Source: Solimonas flava DSM 18980 (lineage in GTDB: Bacteria > Pseudomonadota > Gammaproteobacteria > Nevskiales > Nevskiaceae). Taken from it: 64,000 bases of DNA. Positions within the stretch are counted from its first letter, which is position 1, and every line of letters begins with the position of its first letter. The notes beneath the pieces are model-generated. The model did not search any database and was not told where the DNA came from. It saw only the letters and a program-made list of their open reading frames with translations. Made by a program: the position numbers and the translations under genes. Of the stretch, positions 17,207 through 24,509 are shown piece after piece. The stretch lies in the NCBI RefSeq assembly GCF_000426685.1, contig NZ_AUFV01000015.1, positions 51,417 through 115,416 of the forward strand, given 5' to 3'.

Positions 17207-18712
17207 TCAGCGCGGCTCGATGCGGACCTCGACCTGCGTCGCGCCGTCGTCGTTGTCGAGCTCCAGCAGCGCGGCGTCTGGCGCCGAGCGCACGCGCGCA
17301 CCGCTGAGCTCGACGCGGTAGCCGTGCGGATAGTGCACAGCGAGCGGCACGTAGATCTGCGTCGGCCCGGCGGCCGCGCGCGGCGTGTAGCGGTACTCGA
17401 ACACTGCGGTGTCCGGATCGAACGACAGCGCCTGCGGGATGCCGGCGGTGGCCTGCGGATAGGTACGCACCAGCACGCGCAGCTTGTCAGCCTTGGCGCT
17501 CGCCGGATCGGTGTCGTCGGCGAACAGGCCTTGCGCGCCGCTGCCCTGCGAGGTCGTGGTCGGATCGCGCCAGTTCTTGTACTGCCAGTACTGCCAGCCG
17601 ATCAGCTGCGCGTCGGCCGCGGCGGTGGTCTGGCGGAGGATGTCGAGATCGTCGGTGGCGCCGAACTCGGTCAGCAGTTCGACGCCGTTCATGCGCTCGG
17701 CCTGGTCGCGTGCTTCGCGCAGCGAGGCGCGCGCAAAGCCCGCGCAGGTGCCGGACACCGGCAACGCGTCGAGCAGGCCGAGCTGCACGGCCTGCGTCAG
17801 CGCCGCCAGCGGACAGTAGTAGTGGAACGAATAGCCGAGCTGCGTTTCGCCGTCGACCGGCACGAAGCCCTTCGGCGTGCCGAGACTGCTGCCCTGCGGC
17901 TCCGATTCGAACCAGACGAGCTGGTGCGGATCGACGCTGCGGATGCCGGCGAGCGCGTATTCGAAGAACGGCTGCAGCTCCTTGCGATCGTGGGCGGGAC
18001 AGCCGAGCAGCGGGATCAGGCAGCTCGGGTATTCGAGGCCGGCCCAGGGCTCGTTGAACAGGTTGTAGCCCATCGAGTACGGCTGGTCCTTCCAGCGTCG
18101 CGCGACCGCGACCCAGGCGTCGCGGAAGCCGTCGCGCACCGCGCCGTCGTTCTTCCACAGATTGTCGAAGGACTGCGAGACCTGCGGCGTGAAGTAGTTG
18201 AACGGAAAGCCGAGGCTCGGCGCGCCGAGCAGCGCCGTGAGATCGCCGACGACGGCGTCGACCGCCCAGGGCGGCACGCCCTCGCCCTGGTAGATCGGCC
18301 CGAGCATGTCCTGGTGAAAGTCGAACAGCATCCAGATGCGGCGCGAGGCGAGCAGCTCGACGACCCGATGCCAGGCGTCGAGATACGCGTGGTCGACGAC
18401 GCCGGGCGCGTCCGGCATGACGCCGGTCCACAGCACGCCGATGCGCGCCGCGTTGAAGCCATGTTGCGCGAGCCAGTCGGCGTCGGCGGCCGTGAAGCCC
18501 TCGGCATCCGCGGGCGGTACGTACGGCGCTTCCTTCCAGACCAGGTTGACGCCGTGCAGCAGCACGACGCGGTTCTGCGCGTCGACCAGGAAGCGTCCGT
18601 CGCGCCGCAGCTGCGGCGTCGTATCCGCGCTGCTCGCGCTTTCGCGGCTGGCGCCGCAGGACAGCAAGCCGGCGCACAACGCGAGCACGGCCACGCGAGC
18701 GATGATTCGCAT
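17207..18712 (-). CDS. Glycoside hydrolase family 5 lipoprotein, endoglycoceramidase / steryl-glucosidase-like
   Basis: 501-residue retaining glycosidase anchored by a lipobox (GLLSC, Cys19). The GH5 barrel starts near residue 45 with LLHGVNLVWK; DFHQD lies at 131-135. The acid/base glutamate is in YNLFNEPWAG (E221) and the nucleophile in LLTEFGATDD (E349). A C-terminal beta domain follows, as in endoglycoceramidase-like enzymes. An AAAGGGGGGAGAA stretch is the ribosome site. This branch acts on glycosides of lipids, including glycosylceramides and, in fungi, steryl glucosides. It is divergent from kshA with 226 bp between, so removal of sugar from a steroid glycoside at the cell surface is an attractive but unproven role. 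Confidence 0.85.
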   Translation of the reverse strand: MRIIARVAVLALCAGLLSCGASRESASSADTTPQLRRDGRFLVDAQNRVVLLHGVNLVWKEAPYVPPADAEGFTAADADWLAQHGFNAARIGVLWTGVMPDAPGVVDHAYLDAWHRVVELLASRRIWMLFDFHQDMLGPIYQGEGVPPWAVDAVVGDLTALLGAPSLGFPFNYFTPQVSQSFDNLWKNDGAVRDGFRDAWVAVARRWKDQPYSMGYNLFNEPWAGLEYPSCLIPLLGCPAHDRKELQPFFEYALAGIRSVDPHQLVWFESEPQGSSLGTPKGFVPVDGETQLGYSFHYYCPLAALTQAVQLGLLDALPVSGTCAGFARASLREARDQAERMNGVELLTEFGATDDLDILRQTTAAADAQLIGWQYWQYKNWRDPTTTSQGSGAQGLFADDTDPASAKADKLRVLVRTYPQATAGIPQALSFDPDTAVFEYRYTPRAAAGPTQIYVPLAVHYPHGYRVELSGARVRSAPDAALLELDNDDGATQVEVRIEPR

Positions 18713-18792
18713 GCGTTCTCCCCCCTTTTTTTCGTCCTGTTTGGCGCCGCGCCGCCGGATGCGTTCGCACCGCCGCGCGGGCTGCTTTTGTC

Positions 18793-18895
18793 GAACGAAA
18801 CGCTAGGTTTGTCAGCGCTGCGTCACTTCGTTCAAACGGGTGATGTGACCCCTGGGGCCTGTGCCCACACTGGCCGCGACGATCGCCGTCGCGGC
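18793..18895. promoter_or_regulatory. Divergent kshA / GH5 control region with three inverted repeats
   Basis: The 226-bp divergent gap carries GAACGAA (18,793-18,799) facing TTCGTTC (18,827-18,833). It also has GTCAC (18,822) facing GTGAC (18,845) and a perfect 9-5-9 palindrome GCCGCGACG...CGTCGCGGC (18,873-18,895). TTGTCA followed at 17 bp by TCAAAC is a weak promoter candidate toward kshA. Which of these is an operator cannot be decided from one sequence. Confidence 0.45.
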
Positions 18896-18938
18896 GATGC
18901 CCTATTTCGATTGCGTTTGAGCCAAGGAGCGCCGGCAG

Positions 18939-20054
18939 ATGGCCTGCTCGAAAGACTACAACCTCGGTGAGTTCACCTTTCCGCGCGGCTGGTTCATGGT
19001 CGCCGAATCGGCGAAGGTCACCGACAAGCCGCAGGGCGTGCATTTCCTCGGCCAGGAGTTCGCGCTGTACCGCGGCAAGGACAGCGGCAAGGTGATCCTG
19101 CTCGATGCCTACTGCCCGCACATGGGCACGCATCTGGCCCGCAACAGCACGTCCTATGTCGCGCAGGACGGCGCGGTCGAAGGCGATTCGATCCGCTGCC
19201 CGTATCACGCCTGGCGCTTCGGCCCGGACGGCAAGTGCAACCACATTCCGTACTCGACCGGACCGATTCCGCCGGCCGCGAAGGTGCGCTCGTGGCCGGT
19301 CGTCGAAAGCATGGGCGCGGTCTTCGTCTGGCACGATCCCGAAGGCGGCGAGCCCGAGTGGGACGCGCCGTTCCTGCAGGAATGGAACGACCCGGCATGG
19401 ACGCACTGGACCTTCGACGATCTCGGCAAGATCGACACGCACCCGCAGGAGATCGTCGACAACATCACCGACGCCGCGCACTTCGGGCCGGTGCATGGCT
19501 CGCGCACCAAGTTCTTCGAGAACGAGTTCCGCGGCCATCTGGCGATCCAGCGCATGGGCGGCGGCCACCGCACGCTCGTCGCGCAGGGCGGCCCGATGCT
19601 CGTCACCGAGGCCGTCTACCACGGCCCGAGCATCCTGATCACGCGCATGAGCGGTCTCTACGACTCGTACATCTTCATCGCCCATACGCCGGTCGATGAC
19701 GGCTCCAGCTACGTCTGGCATGCCTTGCTCGTGAAGTCGACGAGCGGCGGCGCCGCCACTGCGGCCGATCACGCGGCCGCACGCCAGTACCAGGACATGG
19801 CGCTCGCCGCGTTCGCGCAGGACTTCGAGGTGTGGAAGCACAAGCGGCCGTGCATCCAGGGCATGTTCGTGCAGGGCGACGGCGCCTTCCGCAAGCAGCG
19901 CACCTGGTACAAGCAGTTCTACAACCCGCGCGCGCAGAAGCAGGAGTTCCTCAAGCAGGTCGAGGGCATTCACGTGCCGCGCGGCATGGAGCCGGCGCCG
20001 GACGCAATGCGCGCGCAGAGCGAAGCGAGTCTGCCGATGGTCGCCAACGCCTGA
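18939..20054 (+). CDS. kshA: Rieske oxygenase, 3-ketosteroid 9-alpha-hydroxylase (KshA)-like
   Basis: 371-residue terminal oxygenase. The Rieske [2Fe-2S] ligands are C59-P-H61 and C87-PY-H90. The mononuclear iron motif DNITDAAHFGPVHG places His at 181 and 186, the same numbers as in described KshA proteins, with an Asp in QDFEVWKHK as the likely third ligand. 9-alpha-hydroxylation together with delta1-dehydrogenation opens ring B of androstadienedione. AAGGAG precedes the ATG. The reductase KshB is not in the window. Other sterol Rieske enzymes of this branch (7-desaturases) are the alternative. Confidence 0.82.
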   Translation: MACSKDYNLGEFTFPRGWFMVAESAKVTDKPQGVHFLGQEFALYRGKDSGKVILLDAYCPHMGTHLARNSTSYVAQDGAVEGDSIRCPYHAWRFGPDGKCNHIPYSTGPIPPAAKVRSWPVVESMGAVFVWHDPEGGEPEWDAPFLQEWNDPAWTHWTFDDLGKIDTHPQEIVDNITDAAHFGPVHGSRTKFFENEFRGHLAIQRMGGGHRTLVAQGGPMLVTEAVYHGPSILITRMSGLYDSYIFIAHTPVDDGSSYVWHALLVKSTSGGAATAADHAAARQYQDMALAAFAQDFEVWKHKRPCIQGMFVQGDGAFRKQRTWYKQFYNPRAQKQEFLKQVEGIHVPRGMEPAPDAMRAQSEASLPMVANA

Positions 20055-20076
20055 GCGCAGGCCGGCGCGGCAAACG

Positions 20077-20107
20077 AAAAAGCCCGCGGCAGGTCCGCGG
20101 GCTTTTT
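20077..20107. terminator. Bidirectional terminator between kshA and the NTF2 gene
   Basis: AGCCCGCGG / CCGCGGGCT stem with a five-base loop, flanked by A-runs on the left and T-runs on the right, so it can serve both converging genes. Confidence 0.93.
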
Positions 20108-20169
20108 CGTGGACAGCAGTGTTTCGGAGAACCGCGCACGCTGCCGGACGCGTCGGACAGCAAGGGCCG

Positions 20170-20640
20170 CTAGAGCTTCTGCATCGCCTGCTTGAACGCC
20201 GCCGGCATGTTGAAGTCGTACGAGCGTTTCTCGCGACGCTCGCTGATGCGCCAGCCCGCCGACGTGCGCACGTAGCGATCGAGATACCAGAGGCCGAGGA
20301 ACATGGTCTCGCCTTCGCCCGCCGTGCAGTCTGCTTTCGGCAGCACCATCGGATTGAAGCAGGCGATCTTGCCGCTCGCGGTGTCGCCGTCGATCTCGAA
20401 CAGGAAGTTGCCGTTGAAGTGCATGTAGCCCGGAAACACGCCGAGCGCCTGCGGCAGCCAGTCGCGGATCTGCGGGTAGCGCCCGTCGATGCCGCCCATC
20501 GCGCGGTAGTCGATGTACGCGTCCGCCGTGAACACCGTATCGAGCCGCTCGAAGGCGCGCTCGTCGATCGCGTAGGCGTAGCGCAGCACGAGCTGCTCGA
20601 GTTCGCTGCGGTCGATCAGCTGCTGCAGGGCGGCGTTCAT
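20170..20640 (-). CDS. NTF2/SnoaL-like domain protein
   Basis: 156-residue single-domain protein: RSELEQLVLRYAYAIDERAF, then VFTADAYIDYRAMGG, and LWYLDRYVRTSAGWRISERR. Its ATG follows the stop of the ketosteroid isomerase gene after a single base, so they form an operon. It belongs to the same superfamily as the isomerase but lacks the isomerase residues. It is probably a dehydratase or binding protein for a pathway intermediate. Exact role unknown. Confidence 0.8.
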   Translation of the reverse strand: MNAALQQLIDRSELEQLVLRYAYAIDERAFERLDTVFTADAYIDYRAMGGIDGRYPQIRDWLPQALGVFPGYMHFNGNFLFEIDGDTASGKIACFNPMVLPKADCTAGEGETMFLGLWYLDRYVRTSAGWRISERREKRSYDFNMPAAFKQAMQKL

Positions 20641-20641
20641 C

Positions 20642-21028
20642 TCACTGCCCTCCGATGACTTCCATGTCGCCCGGCGCCCAGTACGCGCGCATCGAGCTGA
20701 ACTTGCCTTCGTCGTTGAACGTCATCACGTCGATGACGCGGATGATCGCCTGTCCTTCCGGCATCTTGAGCGCGACGTCGAAGGCCATCGCCGCGGCGTT
20801 GCCGTGCGAGCCGCGGATCGGCGCGGCGAGCTTGAGCTTGGCGCCGGTCGCGATCGACATCTCGTAGAACTTGGTGATCTCCGCCTTGCCGTGCCGGGGC
20901 TTGCTGCCGACCGGGTCCTCGACGCTCGCGTCGTCGGCATACAGGGCCGCGATCGCCTGCGCATCCGAGCGGTTGAAGCCATCGATATAGGCCTGCATGG
21001 CTTCCTTCATCGTCTTTTCGCTCGGCAC
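20642..21028 (-). CDS. ksi: Steroid delta-isomerase (ketosteroid isomerase)
   Basis: 128-residue cytoplasmic enzyme moving the delta5 double bond of 3-oxo-delta5-steroids to delta4. The catalytic set is complete: Tyr14 (MQAYIDGFN), Asp38 in SVEDPVGSKP, and Asp100 in IRVIDVMTF, matching Y14, D38 and D99 of the Comamonas enzyme. The segment ADDASVEDPVGSKPRHGKAE is nearly the Comamonas sequence. The start is a GTG with an AGGAGAG site eight bases upstream; a longer frame to 21,106 is not protein-like. It is the strongest single proof that the island handles true steroids. Confidence 0.93.
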   Translation of the reverse strand: MPSEKTMKEAMQAYIDGFNRSDAQAIAALYADDASVEDPVGSKPRHGKAEITKFYEMSIATGAKLKLAAPIRGSHGNAAAMAFDVALKMPEGQAIIRVIDVMTFNDEGKFSSMRAYWAPGDMEVIGGQ

Positions 21029-21198
21029 TGCCTGCTCTCCTGATCGCGTATGGGGTTTGGCGGGCGAACCGTGCACCGCCGGCTTCGTGGTCGCCCGAAT
21101 CCGCATGCTCGCGGCACGACCGCGGCGTGCGGATCGTCCGTCCGGACGAAGCCGCTAGTAAAACCGCCTCATCGCCGTCAGCCGCGGCGCCACGGCGC

Positions 21199-21227
21199 TT
21201 GACGAGCCCGCGCGATGGGTCTATTCA
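21199..21227 (+). promoter_or_regulatory. Sigma-70 promoter candidate for the TeiR-like regulator
   Basis: TTGACG (21,199-21,204) and TATTCA (21,222-21,227) are separated by 17 bp, about 90 bp before the regulator start. A CGTCCGGACG palindrome lies about 50 bp upstream, at 21,139-21,148. Confidence 0.5.
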
Positions 21228-21319
21228 TTGCCGGCCGGCCCGTTTCGAGAATCTATTCGCAAAAGTCCCGCAAGAGGACAGGCGAGAAGCGGGCCTAACA
21301 CCAAATGGAGGAGGGAACC

Positions 21320-22534
21320 ATGGCCGTATCCGCCGAACAGATGTCCGGCATGCGCAGCGTCGCCGCCGGCAAGCGTGCCGTCATCGGCAGCCGCCCGCGC
21401 AGCGCAGAACCCGTCCCGCTCGACCAGATCGACCAGTTGCTTGGCGCGATCTACGACGGTCCGACCGAGTCGCCACCGTGGCAGACCGCGATGATGAAGC
21501 TGCGCGACATGCTGCGTGCGGCGCACGTCACGCTGATGCTGCGTCCGCCGTCGTCGGACAGCACCGGCATCATGATCAACACCGGACCGACGACGGCACA
21601 AGGCGTCGAGTCATACGAGACGCACTTCTTCGCCGCCGATCCGTTCGTGCGCCTCGCCGAAGGCGATGTGTTCTCGGCCGAGGAGCTGATCGGCCCGCAA
21701 TGGATGCAGAGCCAGTACTTCCACGAGTTCCTCGAACCGATCGGCGTGCGCCATCTGCTCGGCGCCGATATCTACACGAAGGACGGCATCGAGTGCCGCT
21801 TGCGCATCACGCGCGGTCCGGACGCCGCGCCGTTCTCGCCGGAAGACAAGTCGCTGGTGCGCCTGCTGCTGCCGCACCTCAAGCGCGCGATCCAGCTGCA
21901 TGCGCGCCTGGATTTTCTGGAGTGTGAACGCGCGCTGTTCGCCGGCACCGTCAACCGCATGCTGCTCGGCATGATCAGCTTCGATCAGAACGGCAACATC
22001 GTCGAGACCAACCAGGAAGCGCGGCGCATCCTCGCCGAGCGCGACGGCCTCTGGCTGTCCGGCAACAACCTCTGCATCGAAAGCAGCCAGGAAAGCCGCG
22101 ACCTGCAGCGCATGCTGCGCACGGCGCTCGCCGGCACCGGCGACGCCGAAGGCCCGGGCGTCGTCGAGGCGATGGCGGTCACCCGGCCATCGGGTCGCGC
22201 CAAGCTCGGCATCCTGGTGCGCGCGATTCCGCTCGGCCGCTGGTCCGAGAGCAAGCTGCGTCCGGCCGTCGCCGTGTTCCTGCGCGATCCTGAAGCCAAC
22301 GCCGCGCAGCCCTCGCAGGAACTGGTGCGTCGCCTGTTCGGACTGACGCGCATGGAAGCTTCGCTGGCGCTGCTGCTGACCGAGGGCTATACGCTCGACG
22401 AAGCCGCCGAGAAGATGAGCGTGCGCCGCAACACCGCGCGTACGCATCTGCGCTCGATCTTCTGCAAGACGGGCGTGACCCGGCAGACGATGCTGGTCCG
22501 TTTGCTGCTGAACAGCGTGCTGAGTCTCGGCTGA
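21320..22534 (+). CDS. LuxR-family transcriptional regulator, TeiR-like
   Basis: 404-residue DNA-binding regulator. The N-terminal 300 residues have no response-regulator receiver and look like an autoinducer/PAS-type sensing region. The C-terminal LuxR helix-turn-helix runs LTRMEASLALLLTEGYTLDE, then SVRRNTARTHLRSIFCKTGV. GGAGGAGG sets the start at 21,320 rather than the ATG at 21,305. Layout and position beside ksi recall TeiR, the LuxR-type activator of testosterone degradation in Comamonas. It is the only regulator in the steroid island and so its likely activator; direct steroid sensing is inferred. Confidence 0.8.
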   Translation: MAVSAEQMSGMRSVAAGKRAVIGSRPRSAEPVPLDQIDQLLGAIYDGPTESPPWQTAMMKLRDMLRAAHVTLMLRPPSSDSTGIMINTGPTTAQGVESYETHFFAADPFVRLAEGDVFSAEELIGPQWMQSQYFHEFLEPIGVRHLLGADIYTKDGIECRLRITRGPDAAPFSPEDKSLVRLLLPHLKRAIQLHARLDFLECERALFAGTVNRMLLGMISFDQNGNIVETNQEARRILAERDGLWLSGNNLCIESSQESRDLQRMLRTALAGTGDAEGPGVVEAMAVTRPSGRAKLGILVRAIPLGRWSESKLRPAVAVFLRDPEANAAQPSQELVRRLFGLTRMEASLALLLTEGYTLDEAAEKMSVRRNTARTHLRSIFCKTGVTRQTMLVRLLLNSVLSLG

Positions 22535-22555
22535 TCCTGACAGGTCCGAGAAACC

Positions 22556-22596
22556 CCGACGTCCGCGTGTCAGCATTTGCCTACACGCGATGTCGG
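22556..22596. terminator. Imperfect stem-loop after the TeiR-like gene
   Basis: CCGACGTCCGCGTGT pairs with ACACGCGATGTCGG with one bulge across a 12-base loop, starting 22 bp after the stop; TATTTGG follows. It may terminate the regulator mRNA, though the T-tract is poor. Confidence 0.45.
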
Positions 22597-22699
22597 TATT
22601 TGGTCATCTTTGGCGCGCAAAAAGAACCATTACAGTGCGTTCGGGGAGCGTGGCAGACCAAGGACGGTTCAGGCCGCATGTCGGCATCCACTTCGCTCC

Positions 22700-22800
22700 C
22701 GCCAGGGATTGGCGTTGGCCGGCAGGACGCGGTAGTGCACGTCCTGCCGGCCAAGCGCGGCGGTGGATAGGATCGACCCACCGCCGCGCCAAGGATGGCG
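22700..22800. repeat. Composite of four adjacent hairpins, possible GGA-motif RNA
   Basis: The 481-bp convergent gap 22,535-23,015 has no gene but strong structure. In order: CGCCA-GGGAT-TGGCG (22,700-22,714); a perfect 15-bp stem TTGGCCGGCAGGACG / CGTCCTGCCGGCCAA (22,715-22,754, 10-base loop); a 12-bp stem GCGCGGCGGTGG / CCACCGCCGCGC (22,755-22,789) whose loop contains AGGA; and CGCCA-AGGA-TGGCG (22,786-22,800). Several A(N)GGA motifs occur on the plus strand between 22,650 and 22,800. It could be a dispersed palindrome cluster or a CsrB/RsmY-type RNA. Confidence 0.55.
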
Positions 22801-22852
22801 AATGCGGCGGCAGCCGCTGTAATGCCAGGCCCGCCAGGGCTTTCGCGCTGAC

Positions 22853-22884
22853 GCAGTCATTCCTTCCTGCAGTCATTCTTTCCT
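22853..22884. repeat. 16-bp direct tandem repeat
   Basis: GCAGTCATTCCTTCCT is followed at once by GCAGTCATTCTTTCCT, differing at one base. It lies in the gap between the TeiR-like gene and ntrC. Confidence 0.85.
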
Positions 22885-23015
22885 GATGGCCTCCGGACTT
22901 CCGCAATCCGCTGCGGCCGGCTCATGCGCCGGACCGCGGTGCGGTTTCCGGCAGGCGCTCCTGAATCTCGCGCAACGAAAAGCTCACCGCCCGACGACGG
23001 CATGCGTCGCTGCCG

Positions 23016-24509
23016 TCATTCGTCCTCGCCCATGCCGAGTTCCTTGATCTTGCGCGTCAGCGTGTTGCGCCCCCACCCCAGTCGCTTCGCGGCCTCCTGA
23101 CGCTGGCCCTTGGTGGCCGCCAGCGCGACTTCGATCATCGTCCGCTCGAACAGCGGCACCGCGGTGCCGAGCAGATCGCTGTGTCCGGACGCCAGCTCGC
23201 GCTGCGCCCAGTCGTGCAGACTCAGATTCCAGCTCGCGTCGGCGGCTGGCGGAAGCGCCGTCGCAGCGGCCGGCGCAGCCTCGGCGACGACCGGCGCCGG
23301 CGCGGGCATCGCGACCGGCACCGGCCGCGCCGACGTCGGCGCCAGAGCGGGCGTCGACGCCTGCAACAGTTCCGGCGGCAGGTCCTGCACGTGCACGTCC
23401 TGACCCGGCGCCATCACCGTCAGCCAGCGACAGATGTTCTCCAGCTGACGCACGTTGCCCGGCCACGAGAACGCCTTGAGCTTCTGCAGCACATCCGCGC
23501 GCAGGCGCTTGGGCTCGGTCTTGAGCTCCTCGGCGGCGCGCAGCAGGAACGAACGCGCGAGCTGCGGAATATCCTCCGGGCGCTCGCGCAGCGGCGGAAT
23601 GCGAATGCGGATGACGTTGAGGCGGTGATACAGATCCTCGCGGAAGCGGCCCTCGCGCACCAGCGCGTCGAGATCCTGGTGGGTCGCGGCAATCACGCGC
23701 ACGTCGACCTTGACCGGCGCGACGCCGCCGACGCGGTAGAACTCGCCGGTCGACAGCACGCGCAGCAGGCGCGTCTGCAGATCGGCCGGCATGTCGCCGA
23801 TCTCGTCGAGGAACAGCGTACCGCCGTCGGCCTGCTCGAAACGGCCCTTGCGCTGCGTCGCGGCGCCGGTGAACGAGCCGCGCTCATGGCCGAAGAATTC
23901 GGACTCGAGCAGATCCTTCGGGATCGCCGCCGTGTTGATGGCGATGAACGGTTTGGCAGCGCGCGGACTGTTCGTGTGCAGCGCGCGCGCGACCAGTTCC
24001 TTGCCGGTTCCGGATTCGCCGGTGATCAGCACGGTGATGTGTGATTGCGACAGGCGGCCGATCGCGCGGAACACGTCCTGCATCGCCGGCGCTTCGCCGA
24101 TCATCGTCGCCGGCGGCTCGGCCGGCGTCTCGTCCGGCACCTCGCGCTTGCGTGCGGCGCGGCGCACGAGGTCGGCGACGCCGTCGACGTCGAACGGCTT
24201 CGGCAGATACTCGAATGCGCCGCCCTTGTACGAGGCGACGGCTGCATCGAGGTCAGAGTGCGCGGTCATGATGATGACCGGCAGTTCGGGATGGGCAGTA
24301 CGCACGCGGCCCATCAGCGTCAGGCCGTCGACGCCGGGCATGCGGATGTCGGAGATCAGCACGTCGGGCGCTGCGTCTGCCAGCGCGTCGAGCAGCTCGG
24401 CGGCGCCCGGGAAGCTGGTGACCTGCATGCCGGCGCGGCTCAACGATTTTTCAATGACCCAGCGGATCGACTCATCGTCATCGACGATCCACACGTTGAG
24501 GGCGTTCAT
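23016..24509 (-). CDS. ntrC: Nitrogen regulation response regulator NtrC
   Basis: 497-residue sigma-54 activator. The receiver domain has its phospho-acceptor Asp54 in LISDIRMPGVDG. The AAA+ domain has Walker A GESGTGKE, GSFTGA (a serine variant of the GAFTGA sigma-54 contact loop) and Walker B GTLFLDEIGD. The Fis-type helix-turn-helix is QEAAKRLGWGRNTLTRKIKE. The start ATG overlaps the ntrB stop by four bases. An alanine/proline-rich linker of about 70 residues precedes the DNA-binding domain. It should activate glnA, 3 kb upstream on the same strand, through the sigma-54 promoter described there. Confidence 0.95.
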   Translation of the reverse strand: MNALNVWIVDDDESIRWVIEKSLSRAGMQVTSFPGAAELLDALADAAPDVLISDIRMPGVDGLTLMGRVRTAHPELPVIIMTAHSDLDAAVASYKGGAFEYLPKPFDVDGVADLVRRAARKREVPDETPAEPPATMIGEAPAMQDVFRAIGRLSQSHITVLITGESGTGKELVARALHTNSPRAAKPFIAINTAAIPKDLLESEFFGHERGSFTGAATQRKGRFEQADGGTLFLDEIGDMPADLQTRLLRVLSTGEFYRVGGVAPVKVDVRVIAATHQDLDALVREGRFREDLYHRLNVIRIRIPPLRERPEDIPQLARSFLLRAAEELKTEPKRLRADVLQKLKAFSWPGNVRQLENICRWLTVMAPGQDVHVQDLPPELLQASTPALAPTSARPVPVAMPAPAPVVAEAAPAAATALPPAADASWNLSLHDWAQRELASGHSDLLGTAVPLFERTMIEVALAATKGQRQEAAKRLGWGRNTLTRKIKELGMGEDE

